Program-made: the position numbers and the translations under genes | In this document: piece after piece, positions 36,711-45,400 of the stretch | Numbering within the stretch: the stretch's first letter is position 1 | Layout: each line of letters starts with the position of its first letter | NCBI RefSeq assembly: GCF_003732545.1 | Contig: NZ_AYKF01000143.1 | Span: 1-64,000, forward strand | Length of the DNA stretch: 64,000 bases | Direction: 5' to 3' | From: Salinisphaera orenii subsp. halophila YIM 95161 | Lineage (GTDB): Bacteria > Pseudomonadota > Gammaproteobacteria > Nevskiales > Salinisphaeraceae | The notes under the pieces: model-generated | The model's input: the letters and a program-made list of their open reading frames with translations, nothing else | Database searches by the model: none | What the model was told of the DNA's origin: nothing

Positions 36711-37811
36711 ATGCCGAGAGCCAGTCACAAGGCACACGAAGGCTTTGAAGCACATCATCGTCGCGCGGTGCTGCAGGTGCTGCTCGTGCTCACCGCCGTC
36801 TGCGGTGCCGCGTACGTGGTGATCAACCTGCGCGCCGAACAGTACGTGCTGATGGTGATCGAACTGTTGATGACGGTGTTTGCCTGCACGCTTTTGTTCG
36901 TCATCCGCGGCACCCGCCATCTCAAGGCCTGGACGATCGTCTTCATCATCCCCTTCTATTCGGTGATGATGTACGGGTTCTACAGTCCGGAGACCGAAAT
37001 CACGGTCTTCGGCTGGGTCCTGGTGATACCGCTGCTCGCGCACCTTCTGCTGGGACGCCGCCTCGGCGCGGCGGTCTCGGTGTTCTTCGTCGGGGTGGCC
37101 GGCGTGCTTTTCCTGTATCGCTTCGGCGGCGACGCGATCGTGCAGGCCCCCGGCTCTATCGCCAACATTGCCATGGCCACCGCGACCGTGTTCGCGCTCT
37201 CGCATTTCTACGAGGCCAGCCGCGAGCAGGCCGAACGTAGGCTTTCGGACATGGCGATGACGGATTCGCTGACCGGCCTGCCCAATCGGGCGTATCTGGA
37301 GCAGCTGTTCGAAGACGAAAAGCAGTGGCATGTGACCTCGGGGACGCCCTTGTCGCTGCTCATGGTCGATCTCGATTTCTTCAAGCAGGTCAATGATCGT
37401 CACGGGCACGACGCCGGAGATGCCGCCCTGCGCGATATAGCCGGCGTCATGCGCGACAACCTTCGCGAGCACGACACCGTCGGCCGGCTCGGCGGCGAGG
37501 AGTTCGCCATTCTGCTGTCCGACACCGACGTCCATCAGGGGCTGATGGTCGCGGAGGGATTGCGCCATGCCATCGCATCACACGGCTGCCGGCACGAGGC
37601 GCATATGATCCGCCTCACGGCCAGCCTCGGCGTGGCGACGCTGTCCCTGCCGGAAGAGACGTTCGCCGACCTGCTGCGCCGCGCCGACCACTGCCTCTAT
37701 CGCGCCAAACGCGCCGGCCGCAATCGCGTGGTCGCCAACACCACGACGGCCGTGCCGAGCGAAACGACGCCGTCGATTCACCCCCACGACGACGCGACCT
37801 CGCCGAAGTGA
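36711..37811 (+). CDS. Diguanylate cyclase, paralogue of the 14.7-kb gene
   Basis: A 366-residue protein. The membrane sensor spans about residues 20-165, the GGDEF domain follows, with GGEEF at 261-265 and the inhibitory site REHD at 252-255. It aligns nearly position by position with the protein at 14710-15729 (MxRAS start, HLLLGRR at 111-117, SHFYEA, LTGLPNRA at 188-195). This match is why I chose the ATG at 36711 over 36675. A tail after the domain is rich in Thr and Ser. Its stop codon is about 20 bases before a hexanucleotide satellite. Confidence 0.9.
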   Translation: MPRASHKAHEGFEAHHRRAVLQVLLVLTAVCGAAYVVINLRAEQYVLMVIELLMTVFACTLLFVIRGTRHLKAWTIVFIIPFYSVMMYGFYSPETEITVFGWVLVIPLLAHLLLGRRLGAAVSVFFVGVAGVLFLYRFGGDAIVQAPGSIANIAMATATVFALSHFYEASREQAERRLSDMAMTDSLTGLPNRAYLEQLFEDEKQWHVTSGTPLSLLMVDLDFFKQVNDRHGHDAGDAALRDIAGVMRDNLREHDTVGRLGGEEFAILLSDTDVHQGLMVAEGLRHAIASHGCRHEAHMIRLTASLGVATLSLPEETFADLLRRADHCLYRAKRAGRNRVVANTTTAVPSETTPSIHPHDDATSPK

Positions 37812-38379
37812 CCATCGCGCCGCGCCCGCAGCGTAGCCATAGCCGTAGCCATAGCCGTAGCCATAGCCGTAGCCATAGCCGTAGCCATAGCCGTAGCCGT
37901 AGCCGTGGCCGTGGCCGTGGCCGTGGCCGTGGCCACCGGCATTGGCCGCAGCCGATGCGGGCGCGATCAAGCCCGCGATCCATTGAACGGCGACGGCGCC
38001 CCCGAACCAGAACCATTACGCCGACATGTCGTCGTCTCTTCGGTGCAAGACGGCCGCCGTATCCTTTCGGCGCGCTGGAAAACCGACACGGGCCGGCTGG
38101 AGCATCCACCCGGCTTCCATTCGACAAGCCCGTGGGCGACTGACGACGGGCGGTAGACCGCCAGCGCATCGTGCGTAGGCCGAACAACGGCCCACGGCAT
38201 TACCATCTCTCCTCGCGCCACGCGGCGATGACCGCATGCCGAGCACACGCGCCGCCGCGGATCGACCGAATCACCGACGTTGTTATAGCCAATGACCGGG
38301 CGCATGGCCGCGCCGATCTGCGGCCGGTGCCCTTGCGATGCACTCGCTGCCATTGACGCCGGCCGGCGCCGCGCGGCCA
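37812..38379. other. Intergenic region containing a satellite
   Basis: 568 bases between the cyclase and the DMSP-lyase-like gene. Apart from the satellite at 37832-37934, nothing is recognised. Confidence 0.5.
37832..37934. repeat. Hexanucleotide satellite (about 17 units)
   Basis: A run of 6-bp units, first alternating CGTAGC and CATAGC, then becoming CGTAGC, then CGTGGC. On the minus strand it would encode Gly-Tyr/Gly-His pairs, on the plus strand Ser-Arg/Ser-His. Both frames lack support as genes. Copy number is likely to vary between strains. Confidence 0.9.
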
Positions 38380-39027
38380 TCAGCTTTTCTTGAACGTCAT
38401 CTTCTGGTTCGCCAGCCGCTCCGGCGCCCCGCTCCACGCGTAGGCGAGCAGCACCGGCTCGTGGTCGCCGGTGGTGAGGCGATGCCGATGATTCGGCGGG
38501 TTATACAAAAGCGACCCGGGGGCATAAACGCCGACATCGTTCTCCGAGAGCGTGCCGCTGAGGCAGATATAGGACTCGGTGATGCCGTCGTGGGCGTGCG
38601 AGGGATAGGTACAGCCGGGCGTGAGCAGCACCAGACCGAGAATCAGACGTTCGCTGACCACCGGGCCTTTCGGCCCCATCAGCTCCGCGAAGGCATACTT
38701 GCCCTGCAGGCTGCGCGGCACCCGATCGTAGCCATAGCGCCAGGCGAGCTGATGCTGCACCCGATCGATGGTGTCCACCAGGGACGCGGTCGGCGTCTGG
38801 CGCCCCCGATCGAGCGCGCGCCCGAGCCAGTCGACGACCGGCAGCCGAGCGGGCTCGGGCAGCGACACCGCCGGGTCAAGCGCCATCTCCGCGTTCAACT
38901 GGTTGCGAACCGCCTTGAGGTGGCTGCGAATCGGCTTGCTGCCCCCGGCCGAGCCGAACCGGTACATCTGGCGGAACTCGTACATCAGGTAGTGCCAGTC
39001 GACATGGGCGTGCAACGTGCCTGCCAT
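38380..39027 (-). CDS. dddL: Cupin DMSP lyase-like protein (DddL family)
   Basis: A 215-residue cupin. DddL cleaves dimethylsulfoniopropionate to dimethyl sulfide and acrylate. The C-terminal half carries KYAFAELMGPKGPV, then the metal motif YPSHAHDGITESY (His144, His146, Glu151, Tyr153), a NPPNHRHRLTT block with the last His ligand (180 or 182), and LLAYAWSG. This order and the Tyr after the Glu fit the DMSP lyase cupin superfamily; the DddL branch is my best match from memory. The start at 39027 follows GGAGTG. It lies 265 bases downstream of, and on the same strand as, the TRAP importer genes. Another sulfonium or small-acid cupin is the main alternative. Confidence 0.7.
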   Translation of the reverse strand: MAGTLHAHVDWHYLMYEFRQMYRFGSAGGSKPIRSHLKAVRNQLNAEMALDPAVSLPEPARLPVVDWLGRALDRGRQTPTASLVDTIDRVQHQLAWRYGYDRVPRSLQGKYAFAELMGPKGPVVSERLILGLVLLTPGCTYPSHAHDGITESYICLSGTLSENDVGVYAPGSLLYNPPNHRHRLTTGDHEPVLLAYAWSGAPERLANQKMTFKKS

Positions 39028-39292
39028 GGGCGATTCACTCCGGCGTGAACGGCGGTCGATCCAGGGCCGATGATTGTTGCACGGGCATCCGGAGCGCCGG
39101 TATCCGTCAACGTACGAAGGCGGAGCGTTCAATCGGCGCGACGCACCGCACCGCGCCTGCCCGCACCGGATCACGCCATCGAGCGCATCCTCCGGCTCGT
39201 CTCGAGCGCGAAGCCAGCCCGTTTTCAACGGCCGGAGCCGCAGGCCCTAGACGGCGGAATCCCCCAATCGCGCTTGCCGCCGCGGGCGGCGA

Positions 39293-40573
39293 TCAGTAAC
39301 CGAACAGGCGCGGCAACCCGGTCGTCAGAATCGGCACATAGGTGATCAGCGCGAGCACGACGAGCTGCATGAGGATGAAGGGCGTGATCTCGCGAATGAG
39401 CTCCTCGATCTTCACGCGCCCGATGGCTGCACCGATGAACAGGCCCGAGCCCACCGGCGGCGTGTTCATGCCCATGATCAGGTTCACGCAGAACACGACG
39501 CCGAAGTGGATCGGATCGATGCCGTAGCTGTGGGCGATGGGCGCGAAGATCGGCCCGAAGATGAGAATCGCCGGATACAGATCGATGACGAGCCCGATCG
39601 CCAGCAGCGTGATGTTCAGGATCAGCAGGAACACCAGCGGATTGTCGGTGAGCCCCTGAAACAACGCGGCAATGTCCGCCGGCACGCCCTGGGTCGACAG
39701 CACGTAGGAGAACAGGCTGCTGGTGGCCAGCAGCAGGAACATGATCGAGCTGGTCTTGGAGGCATTGAAGAACAGCCTTGGCAGCACGCGCAGCTTTAGC
39801 GTGCGCATGCCCAGGCTGATCAACAGCGCATAGGCGGCCGCCACCGCCGCGGCCTCGGTCGCCGTATAGACGCCGGTAACGACGCCGAAGGCGATCAGCG
39901 CCGGCATCACCAGCACGATCAAGCTCTTGCGCGTGATCGTGAACGCCTGACGCGCGCTGTACGAAAATTCGCGCTTGGGATAGTTGCGGCGCGTACTGAT
40001 GACGTGATTCATCACCATCAGCGCGGCCGCGGTCAGCAGCCCCGGCACCAGCCCGGCGATGAACAGCCCGCCGATGGAGATGTTGCCCACCGCCAACGCG
40101 TAGATCACAAACGTCAGACTGGGCGGGATGATGGGGCCGATCGCCGACGAGGCCACGGTGACGGCGGTCGAGTAGGCGCGTCCGTAGCCGTTCTCGGACA
40201 TGGCCGGGATCATCACCGAGCCGATGGCCGTGGTATCCGCGGTCGCCGAGCCGGTGATGCCGGAAAAGAAGATGCTGCCGCCGATATTGGTATGGCCGAG
40301 GCCGCCGCGCATGCGCCCGACGAACAGATCGGCGAAGTTGGTCAGCGACTTGGTCATGCCCGAATGCAGCATGAGATCGCCGGCCAGAACGAACATCGGA
40401 ATGGCGACCAGCAGATAGGAGTTAACACCCGCGAACATGTAGTGCGAAGCGACCACCACCGACTCCCCGGAAAGGAGAATGGCGAGCATCGACGCCACGC
40501 CGATGGCGAACGCCACCGGCATGCCGAGCACCAGCAGTATGGCGAACGACCCGAGCAGCGCGGCGACGATCAT
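39293..40573 (-). CDS. dctM: TRAP transporter large permease (DctM type)
   Basis: A 426-residue membrane protein with 12 or so spans, the ion-coupled translocation subunit of a TRAP importer. Typical blocks are LLVAIPMFVLAGDLMLHSGM, GGLGHTNIGGSIFFSGITGS followed by ATADTTAIGSVMIP, GPIIPPSLTFVIYA, and near the C terminus CVNLIMGMNTPPVGSGLFIG. Its start overlaps the DctQ stop as ATGA. Together with the two upstream genes it imports an organic acid or sulfonate; gene context (HisD-like dehydrogenase) suggests dihydroxypropane sulfonate. Confidence 0.95.
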   Translation of the reverse strand: MIVAALLGSFAILLVLGMPVAFAIGVASMLAILLSGESVVVASHYMFAGVNSYLLVAIPMFVLAGDLMLHSGMTKSLTNFADLFVGRMRGGLGHTNIGGSIFFSGITGSATADTTAIGSVMIPAMSENGYGRAYSTAVTVASSAIGPIIPPSLTFVIYALAVGNISIGGLFIAGLVPGLLTAAALMVMNHVISTRRNYPKREFSYSARQAFTITRKSLIVLVMPALIAFGVVTGVYTATEAAAVAAAYALLISLGMRTLKLRVLPRLFFNASKTSSIMFLLLATSSLFSYVLSTQGVPADIAALFQGLTDNPLVFLLILNITLLAIGLVIDLYPAILIFGPIFAPIAHSYGIDPIHFGVVFCVNLIMGMNTPPVGSGLFIGAAIGRVKIEELIREITPFILMQLVVLALITYVPILTTGLPRLFGY

Positions 40574-41046
40574 GCCGCACGCTCCCGCGCTAAGCAGCGC
40601 ACCACGAGCACGAGCGAAAACAACGCATACAGCAGCGCGCTGATCGGAATCGCACCGTAGGGAATGGCCTTCGAGATACCCAGGGCGCCGGTATCGAAAC
40701 GCGCCAGCAGCGACATCTCCTGCCAGCCGCCGTATACCAGACAGCCCAGAAAGCCGAGGATGAGCAACTGCATGAACAACGTGTTCGCCTGCGCCCAGCG
40801 CCCGGAGAACCGGTCCGACAGGATCTGAATACCGGTGTGTTCGTTATTGCGAAAAGCGAACGCGCCGCCGATCATCAGGCCCCAGATCATCAGAAAGCGC
40901 GCGGCTTCCTCGGGCCACGGCAGCGCGTTGTCGAGCACGAAGCGAAACCACACCTGCACGCAGATCACGATCAGGATCGCGAGCATGCTCAGCGCCACCA
41001 GTGCCTTGATTGCACGGTCGAGCCCTCTAAGTACACGCGCGGCCAC
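40570..41046 (-). CDS. dctQ: TRAP transporter small permease (DctQ type)
   Basis: A 158-residue protein with four membrane spans. It contains the DctQ pattern VCVQVWFRFVLDNALPWPEE followed by AARFLMIWGLMIGGAFAFRN. I place the start at the GTG at 41046 because AAGGGGG lies five bases before it. The open frame continues upstream into arginine-rich sequence with no membrane character. It overlaps dctM by four bases. A stable stem-loop lies between this gene and the binding-protein gene. Confidence 0.88.
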   Translation of the reverse strand: MAARVLRGLDRAIKALVALSMLAILIVICVQVWFRFVLDNALPWPEEAARFLMIWGLMIGGAFAFRNNEHTGIQILSDRFSGRWAQANTLFMQLLILGFLGCLVYGGWQEMSLLARFDTGALGISKAIPYGAIPISALLYALFSLVLVVRCLARERAA

Positions 41047-41164
41047 GGCCACCCCCTTGAAACGTACGGTTGAACCATGCCGCTCCGCCCGGCCGGGCGG
41101 GATCGAACACGGCACTCGCGCGACGCCGAGCCGACGCCGCGCGTGTTGCGAGCGAACCGCCACG

Positions 41165-41201
41165 CCGCTGGCGCCCGATGCCTAGCATCGAAGGCCAGCG
41201 G
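41165..41201 (-). other. Intergenic stem-loop between dctP and dctQ
   Basis: An outer pairing CCGCTGGC/GCCAGCGG (8 bp) encloses an inner pairing CGATGC/GCATCG (6 bp) with loop CTA. It lies 20 bases after the binding-protein stop. Such hairpins commonly protect the upstream message or reduce read-through, so that the binding protein is made in excess over the permease. Confidence 0.6.
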
Positions 41202-41220
41202 CCCGGTCACCTCCGTTCGG

Positions 41221-42270
41221 TCAGTCCGACTCGATGCGCTCGACCGCGTCGAACACGGCATCGACGTTGTCCTCGCCCGAGGTCTCCTTGAGCCAGGGCG
41301 TGACCTGCTCCTGCGCCTTGGCCTTGAACTTCGCCCGTTCCTCGGCCGGGAGCGCATAAATCTCGACGCCTTCTTCACGCAGCGTATCGAGCGCCTCCAC
41401 CCGATTGCGATAGCTGGCGATGCCGAACTCCACGTTGGCCGCCAGCTGTGCGCCCTGCTTGACCACCTGCTGCAGGTCGTTGGGCAGCGACTGGTAGAAG
41501 TCCTCGTTGACGAGATACATGTTGGCCACGCCCATGCTCTGGTCGAGCGTGACGTGCTTGGCGACCTCGTAGTACTTCTGATCGACCATGATGCTGGGCG
41601 TATGGCCCAGGCCGTCGATCACGCCGGTACGGATCGAGGTATAGATCTCGGCCCAGGACACCGGCGTGGCCGAGGCGTCGAGCGCGTCCCAGGTCTTGAT
41701 CGTGATCTGGCTGTTGGGCAGCGTGCGCAGCTTCAGACCCTGCATGTCGTCGACGGTCTTGATCGCACGCTTCTTGTTGATGAAGTCGTAGAAGCCATAG
41801 GGTGCGACCGCCAGCGCGCGCACGCCCATGTCGTCGGCCATGGCATCGTTGAGATCGGCGAAGGTATCGCTTTCGAAGAACGCCTTCATCGACAGCTCGT
41901 CGCGAAACAGATACGGGCTGAACCAGGCCATCATCGGCTTGTAGGCGCTGGTGATCGTTTCATCGCCCTGCGCCATCTTGTGGATACCCAGCTGCAGCCC
42001 CTCGAGCAGCTTCTGGGTGTCGCCCAGCTGGCCGGACGACATCACGTCGATGGCGATTCGCCCGCCGCTGTTGCTCTCGACGTACTGCTCGAACGTCTTC
42101 CAGCCACGGGTATTGGAACCGGACGGCGACTCGATCGTGCCGATCTTGAGATTGTAGTCCGCCGCGCTTGCCACCCCCGGCAGCGCCAGCGTCACGGCGA
42201 CGCCGCACAGCGCGGCCGCAAGCCGCTGCCGTGCGCTGCGGCCCTGATTTCCCCTTGTCTGATGCTTCAT
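41221..42270 (-). CDS. dctP: TRAP transporter substrate-binding protein (DctP type)
   Basis: A 349-residue periplasmic protein with a signal peptide (cleavage after ...LPGVASA, about residue 36). It shows the DctP fold marks: [40 protein letters not shown] with the conserved Arg that holds a carboxylate or sulfonate, then [20 protein letters not shown]. It follows the dehydrogenase gene by 58 bases on the same strand, so the substrate it captures is probably that enzyme's substrate or a close relative. AAGAGGG precedes its ATG. Confidence 0.93.
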   Translation of the reverse strand: MKHQTRGNQGRSARQRLAAALCGVAVTLALPGVASAADYNLKIGTIESPSGSNTRGWKTFEQYVESNSGGRIAIDVMSSGQLGDTQKLLEGLQLGIHKMAQGDETITSAYKPMMAWFSPYLFRDELSMKAFFESDTFADLNDAMADDMGVRALAVAPYGFYDFINKKRAIKTVDDMQGLKLRTLPNSQITIKTWDALDASATPVSWAEIYTSIRTGVIDGLGHTPSIMVDQKYYEVAKHVTLDQSMGVANMYLVNEDFYQSLPNDLQQVVKQGAQLAANVEFGIASYRNRVEALDTLREEGVEIYALPAEERAKFKAKAQEQVTPWLKETSGEDNVDAVFDAVERIESD

Positions 42271-42328
42271 CTTCTTGCCCTCTTTGGTGATTGCTCTGGC
42301 AACGCGGTCCGGCTTGCGGCGCCGAGCG

Positions 42329-43654
42329 TCAGGTCTTCGGAATATCGCCCGTCAGGATGCGGTCGTGATCGTCGGGATACAGGCGCAGCGCGGCGGCGCG
42401 CGCATGGCCTTCCATGCCCTCGGCCTGGCTCTGGCGCACCGCGCGCGGCGCGACTTCGGCCACGCCGGCGGGCTCCATCCACTGATGCGTGCAGACCTTG
42501 ACGTAGGTACCGACCCACAGCCCGCCGGTATAGCGCGCCGCGGCCATCGTCGGCAGCGTGTGGTTGGTGCCGCAGCACTTGTCGGAATAGACCACGCTCG
42601 CGGCCTCGCCGATGAACAGCGAGCCGTAGTTGCGGATCTCGCCCGCCAGCTCGTGTGCGTCGGCGGCATGGATCTGCAGATGTTCGGTCGCCATGTGGTC
42701 GGCGTAGTCGATGAGCGTGCGCCGGTCCGCGCAGACCACGATCTCGCCCTGGCGCGCCCAGGCCTGGCCGGCCGTGTCGCGGGTGGACAGGCTCTCCAGC
42801 TGCGCCTCGATCGCGGCCAGCGTCTGTTCGGCGATCTCGGCCGAGGTCGTGGCCAGGCCCACGCGGGTATGTACGTCGTGCTCCGCCTGGGCCAGCAGGT
42901 CGGCGGCGATCACGCGCGGATCGGCCGTCTCGTCGGCGATCGTGAAAATCTCGCTCGGCCCGGCGAGCTGGTCGATGCCGACACTGCCGAAGACCTGGCG
43001 CTTGGCCTCGTTCACGAAGGCATTGCCGGGGCCCACGATCTTGTCGACCCGGGGCACGCTCTCGGTGCCGTGCGCCATCGCCGCGATCGCCTGCGCGCCG
43101 CCGATCTTGAAGATGCGATGCGCGCCGGCCAGGCGGCATAGCGCGAACATGGTTTCATGCGTGTTCGGCGGCAGGCAGGCCACGATCTCGTCGCAGCCGG
43201 CGACCACCGCCGGCACGATCGACATGATCGGCGCCGAGTACAGCGGGTAGCGCCCGCCCGGCACGTAGCAGCCGACTGTCCGGATCGGCAGGATGCGATG
43301 CCCAAGATGCACGCCCGGCAGGGTCTCGATCTCGAGCGGCTTCATGGTCGCGAGCTGCTGCTCGGCGAAGTTCGTGACCTGCTCGATCGCGAAGCGGCTG
43401 TCGGCCAGCGACTGCGGGTCGAACTGGGCGAAGGCCTGCTCGATCTCCTGCTCGGTGACCTCGGTGGTTTCCAGGTCGGCCTTGTCGAACTGCAGGCCGA
43501 AACGGCGCACGGCCGCGTCGCCCTCGGTGGCGACAGCCTCGATGATCGTCGCTACGCTGTCGCTGATGCTGCTCTGCTCGCTCGTGTCCGCTGCCTGCGG
43601 GGCCTTTACATAGCGAATGCCGTCGGGCCGGGAGAAACCGCTCGTCTGCGTCAT
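42329..43654 (-). CDS. hpsN: HisD-family dehydrogenase, candidate sulfopropanediol 3-dehydrogenase (HpsN-like)
   Basis: A 441-residue NAD-dependent, zinc-binding dehydrogenase of the histidinol dehydrogenase family. The zinc ligands and catalytic pair of E. coli HisD have counterparts at Gln256 and His259 (AQAEHD), Glu324-His325 (TEHLQ), Asp358 (SDKCCGTNH) and His417 (EGMEGH). There are no other his genes nearby; instead a TRAP importer follows and an XRE-cupin regulator diverges, as in loci for 2,3-dihydroxypropane-1-sulfonate. HpsN oxidises that compound to 3-sulfolactate in two steps. No sulfolactate lyase or other desulfonating gene is in the window. A different small diol or amino alcohol substrate is possible. 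Confidence 0.75.
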   Translation of the reverse strand: MTQTSGFSRPDGIRYVKAPQAADTSEQSSISDSVATIIEAVATEGDAAVRRFGLQFDKADLETTEVTEQEIEQAFAQFDPQSLADSRFAIEQVTNFAEQQLATMKPLEIETLPGVHLGHRILPIRTVGCYVPGGRYPLYSAPIMSIVPAVVAGCDEIVACLPPNTHETMFALCRLAGAHRIFKIGGAQAIAAMAHGTESVPRVDKIVGPGNAFVNEAKRQVFGSVGIDQLAGPSEIFTIADETADPRVIAADLLAQAEHDVHTRVGLATTSAEIAEQTLAAIEAQLESLSTRDTAGQAWARQGEIVVCADRRTLIDYADHMATEHLQIHAADAHELAGEIRNYGSLFIGEAASVVYSDKCCGTNHTLPTMAAARYTGGLWVGTYVKVCTHQWMEPAGVAEVAPRAVRQSQAEGMEGHARAAALRLYPDDHDRILTGDIPKT

Positions 43655-43681
43655 TGACCTGGTACACCTGTTGCTTGTGAT

Positions 43682-43698
43682 AACCGGGCAGCCCGGTT
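43682..43698. promoter_or_regulatory. Palindromic operator candidate, hpsN-like promoter
   Basis: AACCGGGCAGCCCGGTT is an 8-bp perfect dyad around a single A. It directly follows, in the minus direction, an A+T-rich AATATATATT (43701-43710) that can serve as the -10 region. It would overlap the transcription start and block it when bound. Confidence 0.55.
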
Positions 43699-44057
43699 GG
43701 AATATATATTTACCATCACACTGCCCGATCGTCTCGACGCGTGCAAGCCGGCCGAAGTCACGGGCGCACGACACGCACGGCGGCCGGTGCCGGATACGCT
43801 CCATGGCCAACGCGTGATCGGCCCCGCGCACGGGCGAGCGTTCCTCGGCGCCGAAACGGCAGGGCGGCAGGCATCGCCGACCGACACCTCGCATGGCGAC
43901 GCCGCTCGCACCGACCGCCGCTCGCACCGACCGTCGTCGCCCGACCGGAGACCCCGGCACGGGGGCTGCAGGCGCGCCCTGCGGGCAGCGCGTGGATCAT
44001 CGCCCGTGCACCATCGTGTCGCGGTCTTTCCGGGATGGGCCGACGCCCCGGCCCGCG

Positions 44058-44063
44058 TATAAT
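44058..44063 (+). promoter_or_regulatory. -10 box (TATAAT) of the XRE-cupin gene
   Basis: A perfect TATAAT stands 35 bases before the TTG start. No good -35 box is seen 17 bases upstream. It abuts the inverted repeat at 44064-44089. Confidence 0.55.
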
Positions 44064-44089
44064 CTTTCGGGTTCGCTATGACCCGAAAG
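44064..44089. promoter_or_regulatory. Palindromic operator candidate, XRE-cupin promoter
   Basis: CTTTCGGGT, eight bases, then ACCCGAAAG: a 9-bp perfect inverted repeat starting right after the TATAAT box and reaching the AAAGGA ribosome site. The location suits negative autoregulation at DNA level. If the whole repeat is transcribed it could also hide the ribosome site in a stem. Confidence 0.6.
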
Positions 44090-44097
44090 GACATCTC

Positions 44098-44676
44098 TTG
44101 GCCACACCCGCAGCCTCTGCCGACAAAGCCGATCATCAGGGCGAGCGCATCAAGGCCCTGCGTCTGCAGAAGGGCCTCTCGATCCGCGGTCTCGCCAAGC
44201 AGAGCGGGCTCACGCACCCCTTCATCGCGATGGTCGAACGCAACGAGACCAGTCCTTCGGTCAGTTCACTGAAAAAGATCCTGTCGGTGCTCGACGTCAC
44301 CCTGAGCGACTTCTTCTCCGACCGGGATTCGCTCGACCGCGTCGCCTTCTATCGGGCCGATGACCTGGTCGAACTGGCCGACGGCGATCAGGTGTCCTAC
44401 CGCCAGGTCGGCGCCAACCTGCGCAACGCCCAGATGATGCTGCTGCACGAGCGCTACGCCCCCGGCGCCAGCACCGGCGACGACGGCTACAGTCATCAGG
44501 CCGAGGAAGGCGGCGTGGTCATTCAGGGCCGCCTCGAGATCACCGTCGGCGACGTCACCGAAATCCTCGGCCCCGGCGACGCCTACTACTTCGACAGCAC
44601 CTTGCCGCACCGCATGGAAAACGTATCCGAGGACGAATGCGTCGTCGTGAGTGCGGTGACGCCGCGTACCTTCTAG
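44098..44676 (+). CDS. XRE-family regulator with C-terminal cupin sensor
   Basis: 192 residues. The N-terminal helix-turn-helix is at about 15-70 (GERIKALRLQKGLSIRGLAK, THPFIAMVERNETSPSVSSL). A single cupin domain occupies about 110-190 (YSHQAEEGGVVIQGRLEITV, GPGDAYYFDSTLPHRMEN) and should bind a small ligand. The TTG start at 44098 is supported by AAAGGA 7 bases upstream and by the family-like protein start. It is divergent from the HisD-like/TRAP operon and most likely controls it and itself. Its ligand is probably the imported substrate or a product of it. Confidence 0.9.
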   Translation: MATPAASADKADHQGERIKALRLQKGLSIRGLAKQSGLTHPFIAMVERNETSPSVSSLKKILSVLDVTLSDFFSDRDSLDRVAFYRADDLVELADGDQVSYRQVGANLRNAQMMLLHERYAPGASTGDDGYSHQAEEGGVVIQGRLEITVGDVTEILGPGDAYYFDSTLPHRMENVSEDECVVVSAVTPRTF

Positions 44677-45400
44677 CGCACTTGCCGATACGGGCGTGTG
44701 CGAGGGCGTCCGCTGCACGACGAAGGCGCCGGCAGCCGCGGCGATCAAGGTCTCGACCGGCGGTGGCCCAGCGTGACCGAACCGCCTTGAACGGTCTCGG
44801 ACGCGGGTCGGCGCTACCCGCGGTGCGATAGATGCGACCCGCGAATCGCGTACCACGCGCCACATCGTCAAAGTGGCGGGTTCGCCCCCAACCGCCGCGC
44901 GGAATGCAGTCGACCGCAACGCCCCGAACGGCCCGGAGACTTCGCCCCGGCCTCGCCCGCCCGCTCGTGGCGAACAAGCGCTCGCGGGCACGCTGCACCG
45001 AAGCCGGCTGCGCTCGGCTGTCGAGCATGCCAAATCGGTGCGCCGAGACCTTCCGAGACGTGATTCTTGCCAGCGCGAACCGCGTCCGAGCCCGCCGCGC
45101 GACACCGCTTGCCGTGTCGCGCGGCAACGCGACGGTCGTCGCCCCTGCCCGACCGGACCGCCGGCGCCGCAGGCATGCGCGTGGCTCTTCCCGCCTACCT
45201 GCAACCCAATCCCGGCTCGCCCCCGCGCGCCGGTCGGTGATCGAAGCAAAGCAACCTGCGGATGAGCTGTAACACCCGCCGCGCGAGGCTGGCGTTTGGC
45301 CAGGGCGCGCCTGCACCCGCGCAAGCGACAGCTCCCCGCCGCGTGGCGAACGATCGGCGCGAACGCATACGGCCCGCCCCACGCCGTGCGATCATTGCCC
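44677..45400. other. Intergenic region, no gene supported
   Basis: 724 bases between the XRE-cupin gene and dbpA. Frames are Arg/Pro/Ala-rich on both strands. I see no RNA gene, terminator or repeat that I can defend. Confidence 0.45.

Larger units (their letters stand above)
43655..44097. other. Divergent control region of the hpsN-like and XRE-cupin genes
   Basis: 443 bases. It contains an A+T-rich patch and palindrome near the hpsN-like gene (43682-43712) and a TATAAT plus palindrome near the regulator gene (44058-44089). The middle has no supported gene. Confidence 0.55.

Noticed and set aside
37832-37934. Tandem units as a possible CRISPR array
   Set aside because: The units are 6 bp with no unique spacers and there are no cas genes.
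37808-38143. GTG-started frame overlapping the cyclase stop and reading through the satellite (Ser-Arg/Ser-His repeats)
   Set aside because: The GTGA overlap is tempting, but the protein is only the satellite plus arginine-rich sequence, and the opposite strand reads equally open (Gly-Tyr repeats). No ribosome site or family support.
42329-43654. True histidinol dehydrogenase (histidine biosynthesis)
   Set aside because: Active-site residues fit the family but no his genes are nearby, and the TRAP importer plus XRE-cupin context points to a catabolic paralogue.
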